Positions 1 to 7,765 of a stretch of DNA of 13,875 nt are shown one piece after another. Position 1 is the first letter of the stretch. Each line of letters begins with the position of its first letter. Under the pieces are notes generated by a model. The model searched no databases, was not told where the DNA came from, and worked only from the letters and a program-made list of their open reading frames with translations. Both the position numbers and the translations under genes were made by a program. The DNA is from Collimonas sp. UBA1456. GTDB lineage: Bacteria > Pseudomonadota > Gammaproteobacteria > Burkholderiales > Burkholderiaceae_D. The stretch is taken from assembly GCA_002325825.1 (NCBI GenBank), contig DCSW01000024.1:1-13875 (forward strand). Reading direction: 5' to 3'.

Positions 1-225
1 ATTTACACAAATCTATTTACAGGCCCGTATAGCGCCGACGCGCTTTATCAGGATTCTGTCAATAAGCAACGTTATTTGACCATTAGATGTCCTGTCCTGT
101 ACCGGTATCTCTACTTGTATCACAGCTTGGTCCACGTCAGCCACCTTCTTGAGTATGGGATCTCTCTGATGATGATCTTGTCATCTATGAATCGAATAAT
201 GCAAAACCATGCTTCAAATGAATAA
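1..225 (+). CDS. 3' end of an unrecognised gene, cut by the window edge
   Basis: Frame 1 is open from the first base to a TAA at 223-225, giving 74 codons with no start inside the window. The peptide begins IYTNLFTGPYSADALYQ and ends MQNHASNE. It is rich in Tyr and Leu in the middle, with a moderately hydrophobic stretch (GISLMMILSSM) near the C-terminus. I do not recognise the family. In favour of a real gene, the stop codon lies inside the left arm of a strong hairpin followed by a T run, the usual place for an intrinsic terminator, and the frame converges on glnS. Against it, the piece is short, the region is decayed elsewhere, and a roughly 50-codon frame without a start is also open on the other strand. 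Confidence 0.4.
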   Translation: MYTNLFTGPYSADALYQDSVNKQRYLTIRCPVLYRYLYLYHSLVHVSHLLEYGISLMMILSSMNRIMQNHASNE

Positions 226-272
226 AGACGTCGCGCCGGGTGTGATCGGCGTAGCATCTTTATTCATTTTTT
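216..272 (+). terminator. Intrinsic terminator, possibly bidirectional
   Basis: AAATGAATAAAGA (216-228) pairs perfectly with 257-269. An inner stem, CGCCG (234-238) with CGGCG (247-251), closes an 8-base loop. A run of six T (267-272) follows on the + strand, so it best terminates the left-hand + frame, whose stop codon is in the left arm. It starts 25 bases beyond the glnS stop and could also slow minus-strand transcription, though there is only a short T tract on that side. Confidence 0.65.
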
Positions 273-293
273 GCGCGGAAAATTAAATGTTGC

Positions 294-2069
294 TTATTTT
301 ATCCAGCTATCCTTTAACGTAACTATCCGATTGAAGACCGGCTTGCCGGGCTTCGAATCGATCCGATCTGCAACGAAGTAGCCGTGTCGCTCAAATTGAT
401 AGCGGTCTTCTGGTTTGGCGTCCTTCAGGCCTGGTTCCAGATAGGCAGTGATGACTTCCTTGGCGTTCGGATTCAGCACAGCTTTGAAGTCCTTGCCGCC
501 AGCATCCGGATGCGAATCAGTGAATAGACGGTCGTACAAGCGTACCTCGGCTTCCAACGCATGGGCGGCGCTGACCCAATGGATGTTGCCCTTGACCTTA
601 TAGTTAGCGCTGCCTTCGGTGCCGCTCTTGCTGTCCGGGAAATAGGTACAATGGACTGCGATGACTTTACCATCAGCATCTTTATCAAAGCCGGTGCATT
701 CGATCACGTAACCGTGGCGCAGGCGCACGCGGCTATCAGCTTTGTAGGCGCTTGGCGGGAACAGGCGAAAATAGCCCTTGACCGGGGTTTCCATGAAGTC
801 TTCTTGTTCGATCCACAGCGTTTTGCTGATCGGGAAGTGGCGCAATGCAGTCGCATATTCCGGGTGCGTGGGCGGATAGACCGGAGCGTGGCAATCTACA
901 GCTTCGTTTTCCGGAAAATTATCGATGACCAGCTTTAGCGGCCGCAGCACGGCATTGGCGCGCGGCGCTTTGGGATCGAGGTCTTCACGCAATGCGCCTT
1001 CCAGCAAGCTCATTTCGATCCAGCCATTCGATTTGGTGACGCCGGTGCGTTCGCAGAACAGTTGCAGCGATTCCGGCGTGAAGCCGCGGCGACGGATACC
1101 AACCAGGGTTGACATCCGAGGATCGTCCCAGCCGTCGACGATGCGTTCGTCCACCAGCTGGCGCAGCTTGCGTTTGCTAGTGATGACGTAAGTGACGTTG
1201 AGTCGCGAAAATTCGTATTGGTGTGGCACCGGTTTTTGCAGAAAGCCAGCAGCGCTAAGGTGCTCCAGAACCCATTCATAGAACGGCCGGTGATCCTGAA
1301 ATTCCAGGGTGCAGATCGAGTGCGAAATGTTTTCCAACGCATCGGAAATCGGATGCGTGTAGTCGTACATCGGATAGATGCACCACTGGTCTCCGGTGCG
1401 GTGGTGATGGGCATGGCGAATTCGGTAAATGGCCGGATCGCGCAGGTTCATGTTGGGCGAGGCCATGTCGATCTTGGCGCGCAAGACATGGGCGCCATCC
1501 CTGAACTCTCCTGCCTTCATGCGGTGGAACAAATCCAGCGATTCAACTACCGGACGCTCGCGGAACGGCGAATTCTTGCCAGCTTCACCGAAATTGCCGC
1601 GATTTGCGGCCATCTCTTCAGCGCTTTGACTGTCGATATAGGCCAGGCCGGCGGTAATTAGGTATTCCGCCATCTCGTACAGCTTATCGAAGTAGTTGCT
1701 GGCGAAGTACAGGTGCTCGCCGCTATTGTCTTTCCAGTCGAAGCCCAACCAACGTACGCTGTCGATGATAGTGTCGACGTATTCCTGCTCTTCTTTTTCA
1801 GGATTGGTGTCGTCGAAACGTAAATGGCAGCGGCCGGCGTAATCGCGGGCTAGGCCAAAGTTGACGTAGACCGACTTGGCGTGGCCAATGTGCAGGTAGC
1901 CGTTCGGCTCCGGCGGGAAACGGGTGACGACTGGCGGCAATGGCTGCCCCTGGCTATCCTTACGATCGGCGTAGGTACCGACAGTCAGATCGGTTTCGAC
2001 GATATCGCGCAGGAAATTGGACGAGGTTGATGCGGGTCGGGTATCGCCGTTGGTGTGGTCAGTGCTCAT
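294..2069 (-). CDS. glnS: Glutaminyl-tRNA synthetase
   Basis: Class I aminoacyl-tRNA synthetase of 591 residues that charges tRNA(Gln) with glutamine in the cytoplasm. The Rossmann catalytic core carries the HIGH signature in FPPEPNGYLHIGH (residues 60-63). The KMSKS-type loop appears as TSKRK (297-301). The FDDTNP and YDYTHPISDALE blocks typical of GlnRS/GluRS enzymes are present. The C-terminal beta-barrel anticodon-binding half runs from about 340 to the end (DSWIK). The protein is longer than the E. coli enzyme (about 554 residues), mostly through an N-terminal extension of about 30 residues. The start chosen is the first ATG of the open frame. No strong Shine-Dalgarno sequence precedes it (ACCAATTATCC), so an internal start cannot be excluded. 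The gene is monocistronic, with a convergent terminator hairpin downstream. No defect is seen. Confidence 0.97.
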   Translation of the reverse strand: MSTDHTNGDTRPASTSSNFLRDIVETDLTVGTYADRKDSQGQPLPPVVTRFPPEPNGYLHIGHAKSVYVNFGLARDYAGRCHLRFDDTNPEKEEQEYVDTIIDSVRWLGFDWKDNSGEHLYFASNYFDKLYEMAEYLITAGLAYIDSQSAEEMAANRGNFGEAGKNSPFRERPVVESLDLFHRMKAGEFRDGAHVLRAKIDMASPNMNLRDPAIYRIRHAHHHRTGDQWCIYPMYDYTHPISDALENISHSICTLEFQDHRPFYEWVLEHLSAAGFLQKPVPHQYEFSRLNVTYVITSKRKLRQLVDERIVDGWDDPRMSTLVGIRRRGFTPESLQLFCERTGVTKSNGWIEMSLLEGALREDLDPKAPRANAVLRPLKLVIDNFPENEAVDCHAPVYPPTHPEYATALRHFPISKTLWIEQEDFMETPVKGYFRLFPPSAYKADSRVRLRHGYVIECTGFDKDADGKVIAVHCTYFPDSKSGTEGSANYKVKGNIHWVSAAHALEAEVRLYDRLFTDSHPDAGGKDFKAVLNPNAKEVITAYLEPGLKDAKPEDRYQFERHGYFVADRIDSKPGKPVFNRIVTLKDSWIK

Positions 2070-2304
2070 GGATAATTGGTTTATACGCTTTGCTGAATTT
2101 CGTATTAATGTACCTCATTCTACCTTAGCAAGAGCAGTTTCAGGCGTGGCCGGACGGATTTTGTGGAACTGCGGTTTCATGATCGATGGAGGTCGGTGTC
2201 GCTGTTTCAGGATAGCACGAGCCAAACCGAATAATTATCAAAGATTTACGTAAATCGAATCATTTGTCGATCGTCAGCCGATGCTTATGGCTCCTGATCG
2301 AGGC

Positions 2305-3098
2305 TTACATCTGTCGTAACAAATCGGCAAATACGCGGCTCACGCGCTAACGTCTCGCTGCGGCCGTACAGTTTATAGAGAGCTTGCCGCTGTCGTCGCA
2401 GCCCGCCATCTGGATGTATTGATTACTGATGATTGACGACGGTACCGCGGTGTACTTGCCAGAATCGACTGCTGTCGATCTATTACTGCGTAAATCTTTG
2501 AGGTTGATGCGGATCAACGATTCGTTGTCGGCGGTAACGATATTGATGTATTTTCGAAGTAAATCACATCGATGATCGGGATCATGCGGATCTGGTTGCC
2601 GACCGCGGCGCGGATCACGGTGAGCAGATCGGCGCTCGACTTGAGCCGAATGTTATGCAGTTGGCTGATCAGTTACTCCAGCGCGGAACTTTTATCTCCA
2701 TTTTGTTACAGTCGCTGATACAGGCGGCTGATGGTTTTGTCCAGACGGACATCGCTGATAGACTTCAGGACATAATCGGCGTCAGCATGCTAAAAAGCGT
2801 TGACCGCGTATTCATCGTAGGCAGTGACAAACACGATCCGAGGAAACGCCTGGTTGTCACGCCACTCCTCGGCTAATTTCTAGGCTGTTCCGAGTCCGGT
2901 TTTGTAAGGCATCTTGATATCGAGGAATAGGATGTCCGGCCTTTGTTTGAGAGTTTGCTCGACCGTATCCTGACCGTTGTCGTCGCTAGCGACGCTCTGC
3001 AGTTCCGGCCACAGGCGTTGCAATGCCTTCCGCAACGCAGCCGCCATGATCGGCTCGTCTTCGGCAACCAGGTGGCGAAAATTGGATGATGTTGTCAT
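2305..3098 (-). pseudogene. LytTR-family response regulator, broken
   Basis: Remnant of an AlgR/LytR-type regulator (receiver plus LytTR DNA-binding domain), about 264 codons when the frames are joined. The first 72 codons hold the receiver start, with acidic AEDEP and the phosphoacceptor Asp in LFLDIKMP. Four in-frame stops follow (2880-2882 TAG, 2790-2792 TAG, 2706-2708 TAA, 2673-2675 TAA). The frame between them still reads as receiver (IVFVTAYDEYAVNAF, DYVLKSISD) and as the linker into LytTR (IPIIDVIYFE). Frameshifts near 2550 and further downstream then spread LytTR text over several frames: NIVTADNESLIRINLKDL, RFWQVHRGTVVNHQ, LYGRSETLA and VSRVFADLLRQM, ending at a TAA (2305-2307). Its ATG overlaps the kinase stop as ATGA, so the pair was translationally coupled. 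Confidence 0.88.
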
Positions 3099-4089
3099 AG
3101 AAAAATGGGTAGTTGAAGTTGGGTGATAAAGCCATGCGGCAGTTTCTGTTTCACAGTCAGGCTGATGCGCGAACCGTAAAGTGCTTGCAGGCGTTTGTGG
3201 ATATTGCTGAAGCCGATATGGCTGGCATGGTTGGTAGGTTGCAAATTTAGTTGCGCGCTCGGGCCGAGGCCGGTACCGTTGACCTCGAGCAGCAGCATCG
3301 GCATAATCACGGTATCGCTCAGTTTGACTGGCAAATGCAGGTCGAAACTGATACGGCTCCTCATGCGCAGGGACATCAGCTTCGGATAGGTTTCCATCAG
3401 GCTGAATTGCTGCGCCGATGTAGTCTGCGCAATGTGCGAAAAGGAGAGTGAGGCGTGCAGGAAATGAATCAACTGGTCCAGAATCTATTGCGCCTGTGAT
3501 GCGTCAATGGCAATCAGGCTTTGCGAAGTCGCCAGAGTGTGTTGAACAGCATGTGCGGCTCAATCTGAGCCTGCAGCATCTGAAATTGTGCTTATAATGC
3601 CTGTTTTCCAATTGCCGTGGCGCGCGCCTTTAGGTTGCCTCTTATTTGCGCGATTCGGCTAGCGTGTCCCGATTCAAAAAAACAGCGTAGCACCGATGTA
3701 GACTGAAACGGTCAGGATAATCAGGTCGAGCAACTCTGGCTTCCAGATAAATGCCGACGAATTCGGCGATGCCTGCCACCACCACTATAAAGTCCTTGAA
3801 ATGCGCTTTGCGTGTTTTTGAATGACGTCAGAACACAACGCGGCCGGTTCTTATCAGCACCATTATCGTCAAACCGATGCAAAGTGAAAACACCAAATTC
3901 GATAGGAAGTTGTAGCTGATGCGCATCACGTAAGTGACGACCACGGCGCAGATGATGTCGATATCGAGATTGATGAACAAGATGCGCAACAGGCGCCGTG
4001 CTAGCAGCACGACGTTTACCAGAAAAACTGTTTTAAGGAGCCAGTTTTATACGGGAGAAATCGATTTTTTTTATCTGGTTCGCGTTCAA
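3095..4089 (-). pseudogene. LytS/AlgZ-type sensor histidine kinase, broken
   Basis: Remnant of a membrane-bound kinase of the His_kinase (LytS) class, partner of the adjacent LytTR regulator. The N-terminal membrane part survives as an open stretch (about 3828-4050) with segments such as IDIICAVVVTYV and FSLCIGLTIMVLI. The phosphoacceptor region reads QAQIEPHMLFNTL (about 3535-3573). A frameshift follows, then SLIAIDASQAQ with a TAG at 3485-3487. The last 125 codons are open and contain the ATP-binding G box (TGLGP) and the usual C-terminus (LQALYGS, LPHGFITQLQLP). The N box (VENAIKHG in relatives) is missing: MLL runs straight into LEVNGTGLGP, an internal deletion of some 35-40 residues. More stops and shifts lie at 3600-3660. 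The original start was probably at 4087-4089, now TTG, overlapping the 2TM stop. Confidence 0.85.
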
Positions 4090-4335
4090 ACATTCACCTC
4101 ATTTGCCGTTTCCATTTCGCTCCGGGGAGCATTCAAGAATACTGCAGGTCCGTAAAATAGCAATCCGCCTCCCCATAAACGGACCAAGCACCCATGGCCA
4201 ACCAGAATTACGCAAGGCATTGAGCAACACCAGAGCGCTATTGATAACAAAATAAACTGCTAGGTGCATGAAAAATCCCATTTTGCGGTCCACCTGACAC
4301 TGTACATCCTGACATCCGAGTCTGATATCGTTAAT
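4086..4335 (-). pseudogene. 2TM-domain membrane protein, broken
   Basis: Small membrane protein of the 2TM family (two helices, about 80 residues), often encoded beside LytS/LytTR pairs. The frame reads NDIRLGCQDV, then VDRKMGFFMHLAVYF and INSALVLLNALRNSG (first hydrophobic segment and turn), then WPWVLGPFMG. After a frameshift near 4165 it continues GLLFYGPAVFLNAPRSEM to a TGA at 4086-4088. A good ribosome binding site, AAGGAG (4342-4347), lies six bases before an ATT (4333-4335) where an ATG is expected, so the start codon also looks mutated. It was the first gene of a three-gene operon with the kinase and regulator. Function of the family is not established. Confidence 0.75.
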
Positions 4336-4442
4336 GGCGTTCTCCTTGGTATGAAATGGCTCTATTGTGGCGCTGCCAGCGGTTTTAGAGAAATAAAATG
4401 CAACGAAACCCGGGTTGTGTGCCGCGAATGACAGCCTGCGGT

Positions 4443-4482
4443 GGTTCTGTTGCAATAGCGGTTGCTGGTAGCGCAGAAGTAC
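4443..4482 (+). repeat. Insertion-sequence end remnant, copy 1
   Basis: GGTTCTGTTGCAATAGCG (4443-4460) is identical to 13738-13755, and similarity continues for about 20 bases (GCTGG.AG...AG...GTAC). The first bases resemble IS6-family terminal repeats (GGNNCTGTTGCA), but the other copy sits beside the end of a transposase that does not look like IS6. Here only about 40 bases of the end remain and no transposase frame follows. Confidence 0.55.
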
Positions 4483-4510
4483 ATTGAGTTTATTTGATTA
4501 ACAAACTAGG

Positions 4511-4583
4511 ATTGGTACACCTTTAACACGCCATTTATGGCCGGTCCAAGCGCGCTTTTCGGTACATTAGTCACGCGACATTT
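4511..4583 (+). repeat. IS21-like terminal repeat remnants (two units)
   Basis: Unit one (4511-4536) matches 10994-11019 at 24 of 26 positions. Its core, GGTACAC(C/G)TTTAAC, is followed by (A/G)CGCCATTT. A more diverged unit lies at 4561-4583, starting GGTACA and ending ACGCGACATTT; it matches the 11019-side copy at 17 of 23 positions. Repeated units of this type, with TTTAANCGCC cores, are characteristic of IS21-family ends as I recall them. No istA or istB remains in the window, so the family assignment is tentative. Confidence 0.45.
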
Positions 4584-4594
4584 ATAGTTATCTT

Positions 4595-4613
4595 TGACGC
4601 GCTTGTCGCGTCA
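4595..4613 (-). terminator. Hairpin after sucD, possible terminator
   Basis: TGACGCG-CTTGT-CGCGTCA is a perfect 7-bp stem with a 5-base loop, 9 bases beyond the sucD stop. On the minus strand it is followed by AAGATAAC rather than a T run. It would therefore be a weak intrinsic terminator or a 3'-end stabilising hairpin. Confidence 0.4.
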
Positions 4614-4621
4614 GCTAACGA

Positions 4622-5503
4622 TTACAACAAAGCCTTCAACAGGCGTGCCATTTCCGATGGATTCTTGGTTACGGTGATGCCACATGCCTCCATGATATCC
4701 AGCTTGGCTTGTGCGGTGTCAGCACCACCTGAGATCAACGCACCAGCGTGGCCCATGCGCTTACCTGGAGGAGCAGTAACACCAGCGATGAAGCTAACCA
4801 CCGGTTTCCTCATGTTGTCCTTGATCCAGTAACCGGCATTGGCTTCATCCGGACCACCGATTTCGCCAATCATGATGACGGCATCGGTTTCTGGATCGTC
4901 GTTGAACATCTTCATGATGTCGATGTGCTTCAAGCCGTTGATAGGGTCGCCGCCGATACCGACTGCCGAAGATTGGCCCAGGCTCAGTGCGGTCAATTGA
5001 CTGACTGCTTCGTAAGTCAGGGTACCGGAGCGCGAAACCACGCCGATACGGCCCTGCCTGTGGATGTGGCCTGGCATGATGCCGATCTTGATTTCATCTG
5101 GCGTGATCAGACCTGGGCAGTTAGGTCCGAGCAGCAGGGTCTTGCTGCCGGCTTTTACCATGCGGTCTTTCAGTGCCAGCATGTCGCGCACTGGAATGCC
5201 TTCGGTGATGCAGATGGCCAAATCGAGTTCGGCTTCGACGGCTTCCCAGATTGCCGCTGCTGCGCCTGCTGGTGGTACGTAGATAACCGAGACGTTGGCG
5301 CCAGTGGCGGCCTTGGCTTCGGAAACGTTGGCGAAAATCGGGATGCCTTCGAAATCTTCGCCGGCTTTCTTCGGGTTCACGCCAGCGACAAATGCGTTCT
5401 TGCCGTTTGCGTAATCGCGGCAAGCGCGAGTGTGAAATTGGCCGGTCTTGCCGGTAATGCCTTGGGTGATAACTTTGGTGTCTTTGTTGATTAAGATACT
5501 CAT
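4622..5503 (-). CDS. sucD: Succinyl-CoA synthetase, alpha subunit
   Basis: The alpha subunit pairs with SucC to convert succinyl-CoA to succinate with formation of a nucleoside triphosphate, in the TCA cycle. It has 293 residues, the usual family length. The N-terminal CoA-binding Rossmann domain carries GITGKTGQFHT (about 15-25). The ligase domain carries GPNCPG (126-131) and the phosphorylated His252 in MGHAGALISGG. The start at 5503 is chosen because AAGGA lies five bases upstream and because it gives the family N-terminus MSILINKDT. The frame is open upstream to 5548, but that part is translated repeat DNA. Gene order is sucC-sucD, but the intergenic gap is enlarged to 390 bases by an insert. 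No damage is seen in the coding sequence. Confidence 0.97.
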   Translation of the reverse strand: MSILINKDTKVITQGITGKTGQFHTRACRDYANGKNAFVAGVNPKKAGEDFEGIPIFANVSEAKAATGANVSVIYVPPAGAAAAIWEAVEAELDLAICITEGIPVRDMLALKDRMVKAGSKTLLLGPNCPGLITPDEIKIGIMPGHIHRQGRIGVVSRSGTLTYEAVSQLTALSLGQSSAVGIGGDPINGLKHIDIMKMFNDDPETDAVIMIGEIGGPDEANAGYWIKDNMRKPVVSFIAGVTAPPGKRMGHAGALISGGADTAQAKLDIMEACGITVTKNPSEMARLLKALL

Positions 5504-5519
5504 ACGATTCCTTTTTAAT

Positions 5520-5873
5520 CCGTCATTCCCGCACACAAGGGAATCCATGTTAGTTCGATAAAGCGGGATATAAATCTTGCCAGTTCGTATTAGATTGTTT
5601 AGATTAAATGAATTTTACACATCATCATCCATTTTTTAGCTGCTTTTCGCGCTTGATTTCCTAGGTCATGTCTTCATGAATCTCGTACCAAACCAAGACT
5701 TTCAATCCATGTTTCTCGCAGAAACCATCGACAAAAACTTCTTTGTGCTGCGAGGTTCGTTGAATCAAATTTGAGGCAACGCCGATATACAAAGTACCTC
5801 GCAACTTGCTCGACATGATGTCAATGTCACTAGTAATTCCGTAAATGGATTTTCGCATTCGCGGGCATGACAC
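5520..5873. mobile_element. REP-bounded insert between sucC and sucD
   Basis: A unit of the CGTCATTCCCGC type begins at 5520 and runs to 5547 (ATTCCC...GGGAAT). At 5846-5872 the same unit appears in inverted orientation, diverged (TGGATTTTCGCATTCGCGGG followed by CATGACA). Between them lies a broken GIY-YIG nuclease gene. The segments outside the units are short: 16 bases to the sucD start and 20 bases to the sucC stop. Removing the insert would therefore leave a 36-base gap, normal for a sucCD operon. I see no clear target-site duplication. It resembles known associations of REP-like repeats with small GIY-YIG genes in beta- and gammaproteobacteria. Confidence 0.6.
5550..5873 (-). pseudogene. 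Small GIY-YIG endonuclease, broken
   Basis: Remnant of the single-domain GIY-YIG nuclease family (UvrC N-terminal-like, about 90-100 residues). The frame reads MSSKLRGTLYIGVASNLIQR, which holds the GIY-YIG-type strand pair and the conserved Arg, then QHKE, then LKVLVWYEIHEDM. A TAG follows at about 5660, but the same frame continues EIKREKQLKN (with the usual catalytic Glu), hits two TGA codons and a TAA, and finishes NWQDLYPALSN with a TAA at 5550-5552. All stops lie in one frame, so it decayed by point mutation. The open frame upstream of MSSK reads into the flanking repeat unit, and the true start is lost or unclear. Confidence 0.8.
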
Positions 5874-5893
5874 TATCTAATTTGCCGTTTAAA

Positions 5894-7060
5894 TTATTTA
5901 CCGTTGGCCGCAGCAACAACCTTCTGAGCCGCCTCTTCCATGCTATCTGCCGAGATGATCGGCAGGCCGGAATCGGCCAGCATTTTCTTGCCAATTTCTT
6001 CGTTGGTACCCTTCATGCGGACCACCAGCGGTACTTGTAGCGAAACGGCTTTGGATGCAGTAATGACGCCTGCGGCGATCACGTCGCAGCGCATGATGCC
6101 ACCGAAAATGTTGACCAGGATGGCTTTCAGGCCTGGATTCTTCAACATGATCTTGAACGCTTCAGTAACCTTCTCTGCTGTGGCACCGCCGCCGACGTCG
6201 AGAAAATTGGCTGGCTCGCCGCCGAACAGCTTGATGGTGTCCATGGTGGCCATGGCCAGGCCAGCGCCGTTCACCAGGCAGCCGATATTGCCGTCGAGCG
6301 AGATGTAGGCCAGGTCGAACTTAGAGGCTTCAATTTCAGCTGGATCTTCTTCGTCCAGATCTCGGTAAGCGCCGATTTCCGGATGGCGGAACAATGCGTT
6401 GACGTCGAAATTGAATTTGGCGTCCAGTGCGATGACTTTGCCGGAACCGGTGACGATCAGCGGGTTGATTTCTGCCAGCGACGAATCGGTATCCCAGTAG
6501 GCTTTATACAGGCCCTGCAATTGCTTGCGGACGTCAGCAATGGAACTGGCTGGTACGCCGATCTTTGTCGAGATGCTATCTGCTTCGACGTCGGTCAGAC
6601 CGGTAGCCGGATCAATCACCACTTGATGAATTTTTTCTGGATGGCTGGCTGCAACTTCTTCGATGTCCATGCCGCCTTCGCTAGATGCCATCAGCACCAC
6701 GCGTTGAGTAACTCGGTCGGTCACCATACTGACGTACATTTCTTGCTTGATGTCGGCGCCTTCTTCGATCAGCAGGCGGCGTACTTTTTGGCCTTCTGGT
6801 CCTGTTTGATGCGTTACCAACTGCATGCCCAGAATCTGGTTGGCGTATTCGCGCACTTGTTCCAACGACTTGGCAACCTTCACGCCGCCTCCCTTACCGC
6901 GTCCACCAGCGTAAATCTGAGCTTTGACGACCCAAACTGAACCGCCGAGAGTTTCAGCCGCCTTAACCGCCTCTTCGACGTTCAGGCACGGAATGCCACG
7001 CGGTGTTGTCACTCCAAACTCACGGAGAATTTCTTTACCCTGATACTCATGGATCTTCAT
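5894..7060 (-). CDS. sucC: Succinyl-CoA synthetase, beta subunit
   Basis: Nucleotide-binding subunit of succinyl-CoA synthetase, 388 residues, the standard family length. An ATP-grasp fold fills the N-terminal half (MKIHEYQGKEILREFGV, then KAQIYAGGRGKGGGVKVA at about 46-63, and GPEGQKV at 87-93). The C-terminal ligase domain has GNIGCLVNGAGLAMATMD, FLDVGGGA and NIFGGIMRCD. AAGGA lies eight bases before the ATG. It is transcribed ahead of sucD, so the REP/GIY-YIG insert lies within the operon transcript. I found no convincing sigma70 promoter in the 150 bases upstream. The coding sequence looks intact. Confidence 0.97.
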   Translation of the reverse strand: MKIHEYQGKEILREFGVTTPRGIPCLNVEEAVKAAETLGGSVWVVKAQIYAGGRGKGGGVKVAKSLEQVREYANQILGMQLVTHQTGPEGQKVRRLLIEEGADIKQEMYVSMVTDRVTQRVVLMASSEGGMDIEEVAASHPEKIHQVVIDPATGLTDVEADSISTKIGVPASSIADVRKQLQGLYKAYWDTDSSLAEINPLIVTGSGKVIALDAKFNFDVNALFRHPEIGAYRDLDEEDPAEIEASKFDLAYISLDGNIGCLVNGAGLAMATMDTIKLFGGEPANFLDVGGGATAEKVTEAFKIMLKNPGLKAILVNIFGGIMRCDVIAAGVITASKAVSLQVPLVVRMKGTNEEIGKKMLADSGLPIISADSMEEAAQKVVAAANGK

Positions 7061-7212
7061 ACGAGATTTCCTTCTGGCACTTAATTAAATGAGACTACTT
7101 GGTTGGATAAATTAGATTAGGAATCAACTACAAATGAAGGGCTGATTGCCCACTTCGGATAATATTTGACGACAACTGCATTTTTACTAAATAAGGTATG
7201 ACAACGATCGAG

Positions 7213-7687
7213 TTAGGGCAACTTTTTCTGCTCGGCCAGCAGTCTGAAACATTCGAACGATTTACCTGGCTGCCAAAAAGCCTGCGATGCGATGATCGGA
7301 AATATCTGCGCCAATTTGGTCAGATGGGTACAGCAGAACTGTGCTGCCGATACGCTCCTTGAGCGCGTGCCGAGAACTCTTGACCAGGCTCGAGCCAACC
7401 AGCTTTTTATAATCAGGATCGATCGTGTTGCAATAGCCGGGATACGGCACGGCTGCGGAATTCGCTTCAACATCGATGAACTGGCGATCAAGCGTCAGCC
7501 GCAACCACAAATTATGCAATAACGCGCCTACCCGAAAGTTACCATAAGGAAAATAAAGGTCAGCGGATTTGATATCGATAACGTAGGCGTCGGTATCCCA
7601 CAAGCCGTTACCGCGCACAAAAGCTTTGATGTGAATCACGCGGGTGTGCTTCAGCGCTCGGCGGGGAATAGAGAGTGTCAGAGACAT
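7213..7687 (-). pseudogene. DUF2889-family protein, frameshifted
   Basis: The frame starting with ATG at 7685-7687 gives about 110 good codons of a DUF2889 protein: MSLTLSIPRRALKHTRVIH, LWLRLTLDRQFIDVEA, and VPYPGYCNTIDPDYKKLVG. Near 7340 the family text moves to another frame, which reads CTHLTKLAQIFPIIASQAF before ending at a TAA (7213-7215). The original frame runs on meaninglessly to 7262. One frameshift explains this. Its place between recX and sucC matches the order known in related Burkholderiales. The function of DUF2889 is unknown. Confidence 0.7.
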
Positions 7688-7765
7688 ATCGGTGAACTAA
7701 TTTGCGTATCGCTGCCACAGCTTTTATGGCAACTGCCGCGCCTGCGGTTTGCAAAAAGCTTGAAA

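Noticed and set aside
1..30. Possible IS256-type end (TTTACACAAAT...TTTACAGG) at the window start
   Set aside because: Only a loose resemblance, and the same bases lie in an open + frame ending at a terminator.
4748..5494. 248-codon open frame on the + strand opposite sucD
   Set aside because: It is antisense to an intact, clearly recognised sucD, and its peptide (Cys-, His- and Asp-rich) shows no family features; a GC-bias shadow.
5504..5548. Upstream in-frame start extending sucD by 15 codons
   Set aside because: The extension is translated from the REP-like unit; the ATG at 5503 has a good ribosome binding site and gives the family N-terminus.
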